NCBI RefSeq assembly: GCF_000421165.1
Contig: NZ_ATWI01000008.1
Location: 124,001 to 188,000, forward strand
DNA from: Marinobacter daepoensis DSM 16072
Lineage (GTDB): Bacteria; Pseudomonadota; Gammaproteobacteria; Pseudomonadales; Oleiphilaceae
DNA length: 64,000 nt
Direction: 5' to 3'
This document shows, in pieces, positions 9,992 through 19,926 of the stretch (position 1 is the first letter of the stretch; every line of letters begins with the position of its first letter). Below the pieces are notes generated by a model, which saw only the letters and a list, made by a program, of their open reading frames with translations, had not been told where the DNA came from and searched no databases. The translations under genes and the position numbers were made by a program.

Positions 9992-10729
9992 ATGCTGATT
10001 ATTCCCGCAATCGACCTCAAAGACGGCAAGTGCGTAAGACTTCGCCAGGGCCGCATGGAAGACTCTACCGTATTCGGTGACGACCCCGTCGACATGGCCA
10101 CCAAGTGGGTGAATGCTGGCGCTCGCCGCCTGCACCTGGTTGACCTCAATGGCGCCTTCGCCGGCGAACCGGTAAACGGTGAAATCGTGAAGGCGATTGC
10201 AGTGAAATACCCGAATTTGCCCATCCAGATCGGTGGTGGTATCCGCTCTGCGGAAACCATTGAGGCCTACCTGAAGGCCGGTGTTCAGTGGGTCATCATC
10301 GGCACCAAGGCTGTGAAAGAGCCTGAATTCGTCACCGAAATGTGCAAGGAATTCCCGGGCCATATCATCGTTGGCCTGGACGCCAAAGACGGCCGCGTTG
10401 CCACCGACGGTTGGGCCGAGGTGTCGGAAGTCATGGCGGTGGATCTGGCCAAACGTTTCGCCAATGATGGCGTGTCCTCCATTGTCTACACCGACATTGC
10501 CCGCGACGGCATGATGCAAGGGGTAAACGTGGAAGCCACGGCCAGGCTGGCGGAGGAGGGCGGTATTCCGGTTGTTGCCTCTGGCGGTGTGACCAACATG
10601 GACGATCTCAAGCGTCTGGCCACCGTTGCGGACAAGGGCGTGATCGGGGCGATCACCGGCCGTGCCATCTACGAGGGCACGCTCGATATGACCGAGGCAC
10701 AAGCCTACTGCGACGGCCTGAACAACTGA
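9992..10729 (+). CDS. hisA: Phosphoribosylformimino-5-aminoimidazole carboxamide ribotide isomerase
   Basis: A 245-residue TIM-barrel isomerase of histidine synthesis. The N-terminal [16 protein letters not shown] with Asp8 and the repeated phosphate-binding turns ([14 protein letters not shown]) are diagnostic. I chose ATG 9992 because it begins the conserved first strand and has GGAAG upstream; a start at 9962 would add ten unrelated residues. It ends nine bases before hisF. Confidence 0.97.
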   Translation: MLIIPAIDLKDGKCVRLRQGRMEDSTVFGDDPVDMATKWVNAGARRLHLVDLNGAFAGEPVNGEIVKAIAVKYPNLPIQIGGGIRSAETIEAYLKAGVQWVIIGTKAVKEPEFVTEMCKEFPGHIIVGLDAKDGRVATDGWAEVSEVMAVDLAKRFANDGVSSIVYTDIARDGMMQGVNVEATARLAEEGGIPVVASGGVTNMDDLKRLATVADKGVIGAITGRAIYEGTLDMTEAQAYCDGLNN

Positions 10730-10738
10730 GGACGAGTC

Positions 10739-11512
10739 ATGGCATTGGCAAAACGCATCATTCCCTGTCTGGACGTTGATAAAGGTCGCGTTGTTAAGGG
10801 CGTTAATTTTGTGGATATCCGCGACGCCGGTGACCCGGTTGAGGTGGCTCGTCGCTACAATGAGCAGGGTGCCGATGAAATTACCTTTCTCGACATTACG
10901 GCCAGCAGTGAAAGCCGGGATACCACCTACGAAACCGTTGAACGGATGGCCGCGGAAGTGTTTATTCCATTGACGGTGGGTGGCGGTGTGCGCACGGTGG
11001 ATGATATCCGCAAGCTGTTGAATGCCGGTGCCGATAAAGTCTCAATTAATACCGCGGCGGTATTCAATCCGGAGTTTGTGAAAGAGGCTGCGGAACGCTT
11101 CGGGCGTCAGTGCATTGTGGTGGCCATTGATGCCAAGCGTGTCAGCGAAGATGGAGATGCGCCCCGTTGGGAAATCTTCACGCATGGAGGCCGAAAGCCT
11201 ACCGGCCTGGATGCCATTGAGTGGGCAAAGAAGATGGTCGAGCTGGGTGCGGGTGAACTGTTGTTGACAAGCATGGACCGGGACGGGACCAAGGTCGGGT
11301 TTGACCTGGGGCTGACTCGTGCCGTCAGTGATGCGGTCGCCGTACCTGTGATTGCATCCGGCGGGGTAGGTGAGCTTCAGCATCTGGCCGATGGTGTCAC
11401 TCAGGGTGGGGCAGACGCGGTACTGGCAGCCTCCATCTTCCATTTTGGTCAGCACACCATTCCCGAAGCCAAGGCGTTCATGAAGGCTCAGGGCATCGAA
11501 GTCCGCGATTAG
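10739..11512 (+). CDS. hisF: Imidazole glycerol phosphate synthase, cyclase subunit
   Basis: A 257-residue TIM-barrel cyclase that uses ammonia from HisH. Catalytic Asp12 sits in [25 protein letters not shown] and ASGGVGE form the other active-site and phosphate-binding loops. It is the last gene of the hisBHAF block; its final four bases overlap the convergent deacetylase-like gene, so no terminator fits between them. Confidence 0.97.
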   Translation: MALAKRIIPCLDVDKGRVVKGVNFVDIRDAGDPVEVARRYNEQGADEITFLDITASSESRDTTYETVERMAAEVFIPLTVGGGVRTVDDIRKLLNAGADKVSINTAAVFNPEFVKEAAERFGRQCIVVAIDAKRVSEDGDAPRWEIFTHGGRKPTGLDAIEWAKKMVELGAGELLLTSMDRDGTKVGFDLGLTRAVSDAVAVPVIASGGVGELQHLADGVTQGGADAVLAASIFHFGQHTIPEAKAFMKAQGIEVRD

Positions 11513-12327
11513 TCTCCGCGAGCATAGGCAGGCCGTATGGCCTGCTTTTCCCCTTCTGCAAACATCTCACGATTTTCATTGCGCATCGCCCACAGGCCGC
11601 TGACCGTAGCAATGGCGATGCCCTGTTCGTCCAGCATTGGCAAGTGTTTTTCCAGGTAATCCACCGTTACCTTGTGAGGATGGCCGATACCGATTGCGGT
11701 GCCTTTTTCCCTGGCCGTCTGAATCAGCAGCTTGAACTGCCGGTCGACAAACTCTTCTGTTTGCTCGTGGTCCAGGAAGACGTCACGTGTCAGGTTTGGG
11801 ATGTTGTAGGCCTCGGCGACGTTGCTGGCAATGGAGTTGGCTATGGTCCGGCTGTCGACGAAATACACTGGATAGCGATCCAGTTCTTTCATCACCCAGT
11901 CCATGGGTTCCAGTTGCTGTGTCAGCAGGCTACCCATGTGGTTGTTAACGCCGCTGACAAACGGAACGGATTGCAGCGCCCGTCGTAACGTCGTTGCGAT
12001 GGAGAGTTCGTCCATGTCGGGCGTCAGTCCGCCCGGCCCCAGGCCAAAGTTTCGGGTGTTGGCCATTGGCGCATGCAACATGATCTCTTTGGATTGCGTG
12101 TGGGCCAGTTTGGCCAGAGGTACCGTATGACGCCGGTAGGGCAGGAATGCCAGGGTCAGAGGCTGATCCAGCCGTGCCAGTCGCTCCCCTTCATGCCGGT
12201 TATGGCCCATGTCATCTATGATAATCGCAATGGTTGGCTGCTGGGGCTCCCCGGGGCCAGCCGCGGCACCGGCAAACGGGGTGAGAGCCAGTGTAACCAG
12301 AAGCGAGAGCGTCGTGCGCAAGGTCAC
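11509..12327 (-). CDS. Divergent polysaccharide deacetylase family protein (YibQ-like)
   Basis: A 272-residue protein with a signal peptide ending near APFAGAAAG, followed by the divergent polysaccharide deacetylase fold: [24 protein letters not shown], and GIGHPHK. The family is periplasmic and probably acts on envelope sugars, though its activity is not established. It starts at GTG within the end of ctpA (four-base overlap), and the order envC-ctpA-yibQ matches the Pseudomonas arrangement as I recall it. This suggests a shared envelope operon. Confidence 0.85.
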   Translation of the reverse strand: MTLRTTLSLLVTLALTPFAGAAAGPGEPQQPTIAIIIDDMGHNRHEGERLARLDQPLTLAFLPYRRHTVPLAKLAHTQSKEIMLHAPMANTRNFGLGPGGLTPDMDELSIATTLRRALQSVPFVSGVNNHMGSLLTQQLEPMDWVMKELDRYPVYFVDSRTIANSIASNVAEAYNIPNLTRDVFLDHEQTEEFVDRQFKLLIQTAREKGTAIGIGHPHKVTVDYLEKHLPMLDEQGIAIATVSGLWAMRNENREMFAEGEKQAIRPAYARGD

Positions 12328-13730
12328 TGGCTGCTATCCTGGGGCGCGTCGTTGTCGTTCCGGTTGAGGATGTGCAGGCCTTTGAGCAGGTTCAGGGCCG
12401 ATCTTAGCTGGTAGTCCCGGTCAGCGGCGGAGGCCTGAGCTTTGGCCGCTTCCTCTCTAGCCTCCCGTGCTTCTTTTTCATTCTCACCTTCGAGGTGGCC
12501 GCTCAGATCGGCTTCGGTAAAGAATGGACGGCTGTCGAGCTCTGTGAGTTCTGCCGGGCGTACTTCAATATCCGGTTTGATGCCGGTGGCCTGGATGGAG
12601 CGGCCATCCGGTGTGAAGTAGCGGGCGGTGGTCATCTTGATGGCATGGGTTTCGTCCAGTGGAATCACCGTTTGAACACTGCCCTTGCCAAATGACTGGG
12701 TCCCCATCACGACAGCCCGCTGATGATCCTGAAGAGCGCCCGCAAGAATCTCGGAAGCGGAGGCGGAACCTCCGTTGATCAGGACCACAATCGGGGTGCC
12801 CGCCATAACGTCGCCGGGTTTGGCGCTGAAGCGCAGACGTGAGCTTTGGATTCGGCCTTCGGTGTAGACAATCAGGCCTTCATCCAAAAGGGCATCGGCG
12901 GTTTCGACGGCCGCTTGCAGGACGCCGCCCGGGTTGTTGCGCAGGTCGATGATCAGGCCATCAAGGTCACGGCCGTGTTTTTCTTCCAGGTTGCTGAGGG
13001 CTTTCCTGAACTGGCGCCCGGTCTCGGCCTGGAACTGGGTGATGCGGACGTACCCGTAGCCATTGTCGATCATGCGGGATTTGACGCTGGTGACCTTGAT
13101 AACGTCCCGGGTGACATCGAGCTCAATCGGGGCGCTTTCGCCTTCCCGCATGATGGTCAGGGTCAGGATGGTGCCGGGCTTGCCGCGCATCAGGTTGACG
13201 GCTTCTTCCAGTGACATACCCTTGACCGGTTTTTCATCCAGCTTGATGATCAGGTCGCCGGCCTGAACACCAGCCTTCTGGGCCGGGGTGTCGTCAATCG
13301 GAGAGATTACCTTCACAAAGCCGTTTTCCATACCGACTTCGATGCCCAGCCCGCCAAACTCACCGGAGGTACTTTCTTCCAGTTCCTCGTAGTCTTTGGG
13401 GGCCAGATACGTGGAGTGGGGATCAAGGTCTGACAACATGCCCTTGATGGCGCTTTCGAGCAGTTGGGTATCGGAAACCTCTTCTACATAGGCATCTTTG
13501 ATGCGACTGAAGACTTCAGTGAACTTGCGAAGATCATCCAGAGGCAGCTGCTTTTCCGGGTCTGGCAGCTTCAGCTCAACCCGTTCGCCATTCTGGATCG
13601 CATTGATGATCTGTTGCGTCTGGGCTTCCTGATCCTGTGCCAGGGCCAGTCCGGGGACGGTGAAACAACAGGTGGCAAGAATCATGGAGCGCAATGGCGA
13701 GGTCTTGAGTGTGCTTCTGGCCCGTTTCAT
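12324..13730 (-). CDS. ctpA: S41 family C-terminal processing peptidase
   Basis: A 468-residue periplasmic protease with signal peptide, N-terminal helical region, a PDZ domain around residues 100-185 (GLGIEVGMENGFVKVISPIDDTPAQKAGVQAGD) and the S41 catalytic domain. The Ser/Lys dyad is visible in GGSASASEIL and FGKGSVQT. The C terminus is a charged helix. In Pseudomonas CtpA cleaves cell-wall hydrolases; a position next to envC fits an envelope role. Confidence 0.92.
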   Translation of the reverse strand: MKRARSTLKTSPLRSMILATCCFTVPGLALAQDQEAQTQQIINAIQNGERVELKLPDPEKQLPLDDLRKFTEVFSRIKDAYVEEVSDTQLLESAIKGMLSDLDPHSTYLAPKDYEELEESTSGEFGGLGIEVGMENGFVKVISPIDDTPAQKAGVQAGDLIIKLDEKPVKGMSLEEAVNLMRGKPGTILTLTIMREGESAPIELDVTRDVIKVTSVKSRMIDNGYGYVRITQFQAETGRQFRKALSNLEEKHGRDLDGLIIDLRNNPGGVLQAAVETADALLDEGLIVYTEGRIQSSRLRFSAKPGDVMAGTPIVVLINGGSASASEILAGALQDHQRAVVMGTQSFGKGSVQTVIPLDETHAIKMTTARYFTPDGRSIQATGIKPDIEVRPAELTELDSRPFFTEADLSGHLEGENEKEAREAREEAAKAQASAADRDYQLRSALNLLKGLHILNRNDNDAPQDSSQ

Positions 13731-13815
13731 TCACATATCCTGTTTGGTTTCCAATAGTTGGACTGGTTCCTGTCTGGGACAGTATGGCGCCCGCAACGGC
13801 GTTTGTCAGCCCTGT

Positions 13816-14955
13816 TTATGGCTTGCCCAGCCAGCTGCGGGGGTTGACGGGTTTGCCGTTGCGGCGAACCTCGAAATACACCGCAGGGTCGTCAGTGCCG
13901 CCGGTGCGCCCGGCCAGGGCGATGGTTTCTCCGGGGCGTACCCAATCGCCTGGTTCGGTGAACAGGCTGCTGCTGTGGCCGTAGAGGGTCAGGTAACCGT
14001 CGCCGTGATCAATGATAGTGATCAGGCCAAAGCCCCGGAACCAGTTGGCAAAGACGACCCGGCCATAATGCACCGCCTTGATCTCAGCGTCTTCCTCTGT
14101 ATTCATGAGAATGCCATTGCGGCGGAGCTTCCCATCGGCGTATGTGGCGCCGTAGTTGTTGACGACCCGGCCTTTTGCTGGCCAGGGGAGCTTGTCGCGC
14201 CGGGATTTGAACGGGCTGGATTCGTTAGGTGCCGGGATGTTGGCAATGGCCTGCTGCACTTCTTCCAGGAGTTGTTCAAGCCGTTTTCGGTCGGCTTCAA
14301 GCGTCTGACGTTCGTTACGTCGGTTCCGGATATCGGCGTTCAGCGCGGCGAGGGTTTTGGTTCGATCACTCCGGCTTTGAGCCAGTTGCTGCTGGCGTTG
14401 CTCAAGGTCGGCTTCCGTCTTCGCTAACTCCGTCTGGGTTGCCTGGACAGCCGCTCGCGCTTCTTTCAGCTCCTGCAGGCTGCGCTGGAAGGCTTCCAGC
14501 CGAGACACGGTGTCTTTGCTCAGGTATTCGTAATAGGTCAGGGTGCGTGCGATTTCGCCCGGCTCAACTTCGTTAAGCAGCACTTTCAGAGCCGGTGCGT
14601 CACCTTCCATCCAGGCGGTCCGGATCTGCTTTTTCAGGTTTTCGCGCTGACGCTCCAGCGTGTTGGCCAGCTCGCGTTCCTGAGTGCGTAACGCTGAGAG
14701 GCGTTCCTGCTGCTTGCTGGCTTGTTGTTGAAGGCTTCGGCGTTCGCGGGTCAGGGTGCTGATTTTCCGCTCGGTAGCCGCCAGTTGCTGCTCAAGGGCA
14801 GACCGGTCTTTTTCGGCGCCAGCCAGCCAGCGGTCGATGTCCGAGATGCGCTCTTTCAGCGCCTCGATCTGTTCGGGGGTCACGTCCTGCCGGGCCGACA
14901 GCGGCGAGGCCCCCAGGATGAGGGCCAGCATCAGCGTTGTCAGTTGCCTGAGCAC
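13816..14955 (-). CDS. envC: Murein hydrolase activator EnvC
   Basis: A 379-residue periplasmic protein: signal peptide (about 1-21), a long coiled-coil region (about 25-245, rich in Glu, Gln and Arg), and a C-terminal M23/LytM domain. The last catalytic histidine of active LytM enzymes is replaced: the motif reads VYFEVR where active enzymes have HFEIR, as expected for an activator rather than an enzyme. EnvC activates amidases at the division septum through FtsEX. The start is GTG 14955, 17 bases from the gpmI stop. Confidence 0.92.
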   Translation of the reverse strand: MLRQLTTLMLALILGASPLSARQDVTPEQIEALKERISDIDRWLAGAEKDRSALEQQLAATERKISTLTRERRSLQQQASKQQERLSALRTQERELANTLERQRENLKKQIRTAWMEGDAPALKVLLNEVEPGEIARTLTYYEYLSKDTVSRLEAFQRSLQELKEARAAVQATQTELAKTEADLEQRQQQLAQSRSDRTKTLAALNADIRNRRNERQTLEADRKRLEQLLEEVQQAIANIPAPNESSPFKSRRDKLPWPAKGRVVNNYGATYADGKLRRNGILMNTEEDAEIKAVHYGRVVFANWFRGFGLITIIDHGDGYLTLYGHSSSLFTEPGDWVRPGETIALAGRTGGTDDPAVYFEVRRNGKPVNPRSWLGKP

Positions 14956-14972
14956 AATAGTCTTCGTTGCGA

Positions 14973-16520
14973 TCAGTCGAGCCCGACCAGGCTGTGCCCG
15001 GTCATTTCTGCCGGTTTCTCTGCGCCCATCAGGGCCAGCAGAGTTGGCGCGATATCACACAGGCTGCCATCATCCCGCAGGTGAACGTTGCGGTGGCCGG
15101 TGTACACCAGCGGCACCGGGCCGATGGTGTGAGAAGTGTGAACCTGGCCCGAGTTGGGGTCAGTCATTTGTTCACAGTTGCCGTGGTCGGCTGTGATCAG
15201 GGCTTCGCCACCAACCTCATCCAGAGCCTGAACAACGCGTTGTACACACTGGTCCAGGCACTCGGCGGCTTTGATGGCGGCGTCCAGTTTGCCGGTATGG
15301 CCAACCATGTCGCCGTTGGCGTAGTTGCACACGATCAGGTCGTACTTGCCGCTCTTGATGGCTTCAACCAGCTTGTCGGTCACTTCCGGAGCGCTCATCT
15401 CCGGCTGCAGATCGTAGGTGGCCACCTTCGGAGACGGCACCAGAATCCGGTCTTCGCCTTCAAACGGGGCTTCCAGGCCACCATTGAAAAAGAAGGTGAC
15501 GTGAGCGTATTTTTCGGTTTCGGCAATACGCAGCTGGGTTTTCCCCAGGTTGGCCATGTATTCGCCAAGGCCGTTGGCCAGTTGCTCGGGCGGATACGCG
15601 CAGGTGGTCTTGATATCGGCGGCGTACTCCGTGAGCATGACAAAGTCGGCCAGGGCAGGGTGTTTGCGGCGGTCAAAGCCGTCGAACTCAGGCTCCACGA
15701 AGGTGCGTGTCATCTCCCGGGCCCGGTCGGCACGGAAGTTCATGAACAGCACGGTATCGCCATCGTTGATCGTGCCTTCTGGCTGGCCGTCTTTGCGGAT
15801 ATGAGTCGGTTTCACGAACTCGTCATTTTCGCCGCGCTCGTAGGCCTGCTCCAGGGCTGCCACGGGGTCGTCGCAGATGAACTCTGCATCTCCCAGTGTC
15901 ATTGCATTGTAGGCGGCTTCAACACGATCCCACCGGTTGTCCCGGTCCATGGCAAAGTAGCGGCCAACAATGGTGGCTACCCGGCCAACGCCGAGGCTTT
16001 TCATTTTTGCGGCGGCCTTCTCCAGAGAAGGACGAGCGCTGCGAGGCGGCATGTCCCGGCCATCCAGAAACGCGTGGATGAACACATTCCTGGCGCCACG
16101 GGCAGCGGCCAGTTCGGCAGCGGCCAGGATGTGATCTTCGTGGCTGTGTACGCCACCGGGGGAGAGCAGGCCCATTAAGTGGACGGCTTTGTCATTGGCA
16201 ACGGCTTTGTCAATGGCCTGGCACAGAGCCTCGTTTTTCTGGAACTGACCGTCTTCAAGGTCTTTATCGATGCGTGTGAGGCTCTGATACACCACGCGCC
16301 CGGCGCCGAGGTTCATATGGCCTACTTCGGAGTTGCCCATCTGCCCCTGGGGCAGGCCGACGAACATGCCTGACGTGTTGATCAGGGTTTTCGGCTGGTT
16401 TTTCCAGAGCTGGTCCCAGAAGGGAGTGTCGGCGTTGGAGATGGCATTGTCTTCCGCCGGGTCACGGTGGCCCCAGCCATCAAGGATAATCAGTGCGGTG
16501 GGCTTGCGCGTCTCGGTCAT
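14973..16520 (-). CDS. gpmI: 2,3-bisphosphoglycerate-independent phosphoglycerate mutase
   Basis: A 515-residue enzyme that interconverts 3- and 2-phosphoglycerate in glycolysis. The phosphorylated serine is Ser64 in QMGNSEVGH; Asp14 in LILDGWG and the metal-binding TADHGNCE segment near residue 445 are present. Length is typical. It heads the minus-strand group gpmI-envC-ctpA-yibQ and diverges from the rhodanese gene. Confidence 0.97.
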   Translation of the reverse strand: MTETRKPTALIILDGWGHRDPAEDNAISNADTPFWDQLWKNQPKTLINTSGMFVGLPQGQMGNSEVGHMNLGAGRVVYQSLTRIDKDLEDGQFQKNEALCQAIDKAVANDKAVHLMGLLSPGGVHSHEDHILAAAELAAARGARNVFIHAFLDGRDMPPRSARPSLEKAAAKMKSLGVGRVATIVGRYFAMDRDNRWDRVEAAYNAMTLGDAEFICDDPVAALEQAYERGENDEFVKPTHIRKDGQPEGTINDGDTVLFMNFRADRAREMTRTFVEPEFDGFDRRKHPALADFVMLTEYAADIKTTCAYPPEQLANGLGEYMANLGKTQLRIAETEKYAHVTFFFNGGLEAPFEGEDRILVPSPKVATYDLQPEMSAPEVTDKLVEAIKSGKYDLIVCNYANGDMVGHTGKLDAAIKAAECLDQCVQRVVQALDEVGGEALITADHGNCEQMTDPNSGQVHTSHTIGPVPLVYTGHRNVHLRDDGSLCDIAPTLLALMGAEKPAEMTGHSLVGLD

Positions 16521-16688
16521 CGTGTCGTCCGCCAGGTTGCAAAAAGGAACTGAATTTGAGTGGGGCAGATTGTAACCGTTTTCATTTACTCAGGCCACGC
16601 GGCGTTTGCTGAAGCCTGGCCATAACGACGATACACCGGGGCTATCATGGTGGCGGGGGATTGCCTTCTTTGAGTCGGTACGGGTGTG

Positions 16689-16694
16689 TATAAT
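16689..16694 (+). promoter_or_regulatory. -10 element of rhodanese-secB promoter
   Basis: An exact TATAAT lies 29 bases before the rhodanese ATG in the divergent region 16521-16723. A matching -35 box is not obvious. The rest of the interval shows no other element that I can support. Confidence 0.5.
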
Positions 16695-16723
16695 CCGGCG
16701 AAACCAATTGTCAGGGTAGTTTC

Positions 16724-17140
16724 ATGGATCGCTTGTTTGAATTTGTTGTTAACCACTACATCCTTGTATCGCTGTTTGTGGCGTTCCTGCTGGCCATCCT
16801 TGTTCTGGAATCCCGTCGTGGCGGAGCCAAGATTTCGGCCCAGGGTGCCGTCACTCTGATCAATAAGGATGAAGCCGTGGTGCTGGATATCCGCGACCGT
16901 AAGGAATTTAACGAAGGTCGCATTACCGGTTCGGTGAACATTCCGCTTAACAGCCTCAAGGGCCGGGTGAATGAGCTGAGCAAGCACAAGGATAAGCAGA
17001 TCATTGTTGTCGATAAAATGGGGCAGCACGCCGCGATGGCCGTCAAGCAACTGAATGCCGAAGGTTATGATAACGTTGTGCGCCTGAACGGTGGCGTTAC
17101 GGATTGGAAGGCGAGCAATCTGCCATTGGTCAAAAAGTAA
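16724..17140 (+). CDS. Membrane-anchored rhodanese-like domain protein, active-site Cys missing
   Basis: A 138-residue protein with an N-terminal membrane anchor (about residues 8-29) and a rhodanese domain (VVLDIRDRKEFNEGRITGSVNIPL, then LNGGVTDW). In active rhodaneses the loop after the fourth strand reads V-C-x-S/T-G; here it is VVDKMGQHA, with Asp where the catalytic Cys belongs, so sulfur transfer by the usual mechanism is unlikely. It is the YibN homologue by position: next to secB and divergent from gpmI. The glutaredoxin gene that usually sits between yibN and secB is absent. Confidence 0.85.
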   Translation: MDRLFEFVVNHYILVSLFVAFLLAILVLESRRGGAKISAQGAVTLINKDEAVVLDIRDRKEFNEGRITGSVNIPLNSLKGRVNELSKHKDKQIIVVDKMGQHAAMAVKQLNAEGYDNVVRLNGGVTDWKASNLPLVKK

Positions 17141-17269
17141 CGGGGCTTGATCTGAGTAGAGATCTGACGCACTGTTTCACATTACCATCCGGAACCGCAC
17201 TGTAAACTGTTCCGACAGATGACCCAACAGCGGGCCTGGCCCCTTAATACGGAAACGAAAGGACTGATC

Positions 17270-17767
17270 ATGGCTGAGAATCAGCAAGCCGCAGGTAACG
17301 AGAACCAGAACCAACCACAGTTTGCCCTTCAGCGCATTTATGTGAAGGACCTGTCTTTTGAATCTCCCAACTCTCCGCTGGTTTTCCAGGAGCAGTGGAA
17401 GCCGCAGGTGAATCTGGACCTGAATACCGCTCACAACAAGATCAGCGACAATCAGTACGAAGTGGTTCTGTCGCTGACGGTAACAGCAAAGGTTGGTGAG
17501 AAAGTCGCCTACATTGTTGAGATCCAGCAGGGTGGCGTGTTCCTGATTTCTGGCATCGAAGGGCCACAACTTGGCCAGATGCTGGGCGCCTATTGCCCGA
17601 CGATTTTGTTCCCATACGCCCGTGAAGCGATTGACGGCATTGTGAACAAAGGCAGCTTCCCGGCCCTGATGCTGGCCCCGGTTAACTTTGATGCCATCTA
17701 CGCCCAGGCTCTCAAGCGCAAGCAGGAAGAAGCAGCGGGTGAAGCGAAGGAAGAGCAGACCCACTAA
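17270..17767 (+). CDS. secB: Protein-export chaperone SecB
   Basis: A 165-residue chaperone that keeps preproteins unfolded and hands them to SecA. The conserved core [19 protein letters not shown] and the [14 protein letters not shown] segment are clear. ATG 17270 is chosen because it gives the usual short polar N terminus and has GAAAGGA upstream; the frame is open back to 17219. It ends 23 bases before a strong terminator. Confidence 0.97.
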   Translation: MAENQQAAGNENQNQPQFALQRIYVKDLSFESPNSPLVFQEQWKPQVNLDLNTAHNKISDNQYEVVLSLTVTAKVGEKVAYIVEIQQGGVFLISGIEGPQLGQMLGAYCPTILFPYAREAIDGIVNKGSFPALMLAPVNFDAIYAQALKRKQEEAAGEAKEEQTH

Positions 17768-17790
17768 GCGTCTGGCGCCCCCTCGGAAAG

Positions 17791-17817
17791 AAAAACCGGC
17801 TTCGGCCGGTTTTTTTG
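17791..17817 (+). terminator. Intrinsic terminator after secB
   Basis: CCGGC and GCCGG pair around a TTCG tetraloop, flanked by A-run and seven-T run (AAAAA before, TTTTTTT after). It is a textbook terminator between secB and the haem uptake operon. Confidence 0.93.
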
Positions 17818-17845
17818 TGCCTGTTTGATTTTTATCAACTGCCTG

Positions 17846-17888
17846 TTGACGTTACATTTAAACTAAACAATAATCGTTTGCATTAACG
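17846..17888 (+). promoter_or_regulatory. Promoter of haem uptake operon with candidate Fur box
   Basis: A -35 box TTGACG (17846-17851) and a -10 box AATAAT (17869-17874) are 17 bases apart. Over and just past the -10 box lies an AT-rich sequence, AATAATCGTTTGCATT, that resembles a degenerate Fur box when read on the minus strand (core GATTAT). The match is about 10 of 19 positions by my hand alignment, so promoter is likely and Fur control is plausible rather than shown. Confidence 0.55.
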
Positions 17889-17904
17889 TTTTTGGTGTTG
17901 GTTT

Positions 17905-19887
17905 ATGATGGATCAGAAGCAGGCACGTTTCGGGTGGCCTTTGGCCGTTGTGTTTTTGGGGGTTGCCGGAGCCGCAGAAGCCGGAGTGGGCTATCTGGAT
18001 GAGCTGGTTGTTACCGGGACCCGCACGGAGCGCCAGTTGCTCGACACCCCGGTGCGTACGGAAGTCGTCACCGCAGGTGAGCTGAAGGCTACCCATGCTC
18101 GAAGCCTGAAGGAAGCATTGGAGCATGTGCCTGGGGTGCAGTTGCGGGAGATTCATGGCAAGCCGGGTTACGAAGTATGGCTTCAGGGGATTGAGGCAGA
18201 TCGGGTACTGGTGCTGATTGACGGCATGCCAATGACGGCGACCACTGGCTCCGCGATCGACGTCAGTCAGTTGGCGGTGTTGGATGTTGAGCGCATTGAA
18301 GTGGTCAAGGGGGCGGTTTCAGCGCAATACGGAAGTTCGGGTATTGGTGGCGTCATCAACGTGATTACCCGGGTCCCGGAGCCCGGGCTTTCCGGTGAGT
18401 TGACGGCGGATGCTGGTAGTTATGGCAACCAGAACCCTTCGGGTGACCGTACTGATGCCGCCCGGTACGGGGCCCGTGCCACGGTACAGGGTGGCAATGA
18501 GCGGCTGGCTTTGAGGCTGTCCGCATCGCACCAGCACTCCGATGGGGTAGATCCGCAGCCGGAAAGCTGGGCTCAACCGGGAGACGAGTATGATCGTACC
18601 GACCTCACGCTGCGGGCCGATTGGCAGGTTGCTGACAAACACCGGCTGAGCGGCACCGTCGCTCACTTCCAGGAAGATTCTGAGTCCCGTTATCGACTGC
18701 CGCCCCCGGTGAATGCCAATCAAGGCAAGGAGGAATCGGTAAAGCGCATCCGTTTCTCTCTGGCTGGCACCCATCGTGGAGCCGGCGTTGTTCAGGGAGG
18801 CTGGTCTGCCGTTCATGAAACCCTGAATGACGACACATTGAAGTATTCCGCTGGCCGGAGTTTTGATGATCGGCAATCTGAATCGACCCTGGCCCGGTTT
18901 TCCGGGCATCTGGGAGCATCGATTGGCGGGGGGCATTTTCTTCAGGGTGGTGTTGATGTCTCGCGGGCAACGCTTAAACAGAGCAAAGACCAGGCTTCGG
19001 AGCTGGGAGGGAAGAAGGCCCGCAGAGGGCAAGAGCTCTGGCTTCAGGATACCTGGATGCCCGCGTCGAGACTGGAGCTGGTGCCCGGTGTCAGGTTTCA
19101 GAATGACTCCGATTTTGGAACCCACACCGCACCCAAGATTCATGCCCGCTATGACCTGGCCCGGACGGATACCTTGACGGCGTTTCTTCGGGGTGGCGTT
19201 GGGGCAGGCTACCGGGTACCCAACCTGAAAGAGCGGCACTATTTGTTTGACCACAGCTCGCTTGGCTACATCGTTAAAGGTTCGGAAGACCTGAAGCCGG
19301 AGGAGTCGGTAAGTTATCAGTTCGGTGGGGGCGTGTCCTGGAACCGGCACGCCTGGCTTGAGGCGAATGCGTTCTATAACGACATTGATCAGTTGATCCA
19401 GACCTCGGGTACGGGTGTGGTCAGCGATGGTGTGGCGGAATACCAGTACGAAAATATCGCTGAAGCCCGAACCTGGGGTGTTGAAAGCACTGCCGGCTGG
19501 GAGCCCTCTGAGCGGTGGCGGTTTACCGCTGGTTATACCTATACACGTACAAAGGATGAGCAGACCGGTGATGCGCTCAATCATCGGCCCAGGCATCAGG
19601 CCAACCTGGGGGTTGATGGCCCGCTCATACTGCCCGGTTTGTCCTGGAGTGCCCGGATGCGCTACCAGAGTGATGAGTTCGTGAATGCCGGGCGTGGCAC
19701 TGAATCGCCGGGTTACACCACCACGGACCTGAAACTCAACTACCAGCTTTCCAGCGACCTGCGACTGTTTGCCGGCGTCGACAATCTCACCGATGTACAG
19801 CGTGACTTTTCAAAGGCCAGTGAAGATTTCAGGCCGGTGGGCGGGCGCTTCCTGTACGCCGGGCTGACCGTATCGATTGGCAAATAG
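17905..19887 (+). CDS. hmuR: TonB-dependent haem receptor
   Basis: A 660-residue outer membrane receptor: signal peptide ending AGAAEA, TonB box LDELVVTG, plug domain (VRTEVVTAGELK to IGGVINVITR) and a beta barrel ending in a typical C-terminal strand with terminal LTVSIGK. A haem-receptor-like YRVPNLKERHY motif lies near residue 437, followed by the conserved LKPEES. It is first of six genes for haem capture and import, and the haem assignment rests largely on the HmuY, HmuS and HmuTUV genes behind it. ATG 17908 is an alternative start. The signal is periplasmic/outer membrane. Confidence 0.88.
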   Translation: MMDQKQARFGWPLAVVFLGVAGAAEAGVGYLDELVVTGTRTERQLLDTPVRTEVVTAGELKATHARSLKEALEHVPGVQLREIHGKPGYEVWLQGIEADRVLVLIDGMPMTATTGSAIDVSQLAVLDVERIEVVKGAVSAQYGSSGIGGVINVITRVPEPGLSGELTADAGSYGNQNPSGDRTDAARYGARATVQGGNERLALRLSASHQHSDGVDPQPESWAQPGDEYDRTDLTLRADWQVADKHRLSGTVAHFQEDSESRYRLPPPVNANQGKEESVKRIRFSLAGTHRGAGVVQGGWSAVHETLNDDTLKYSAGRSFDDRQSESTLARFSGHLGASIGGGHFLQGGVDVSRATLKQSKDQASELGGKKARRGQELWLQDTWMPASRLELVPGVRFQNDSDFGTHTAPKIHARYDLARTDTLTAFLRGGVGAGYRVPNLKERHYLFDHSSLGYIVKGSEDLKPEESVSYQFGGGVSWNRHAWLEANAFYNDIDQLIQTSGTGVVSDGVAEYQYENIAEARTWGVESTAGWEPSERWRFTAGYTYTRTKDEQTGDALNHRPRHQANLGVDGPLILPGLSWSARMRYQSDEFVNAGRGTESPGYTTTDLKLNYQLSSDLRLFAGVDNLTDVQRDFSKASEDFRPVGGRFLYAGLTVSIGK

Positions 19888-19926
19888 CCTCAACCTGAAC
19901 ATTCCATGAACCGTAAGGAGACACCG

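Noticed and set aside
14967..16178. Open frame of 403 codons opposite gpmI
   Set aside because: Antisense shadow of a strongly conserved gene; composition is not protein-like.
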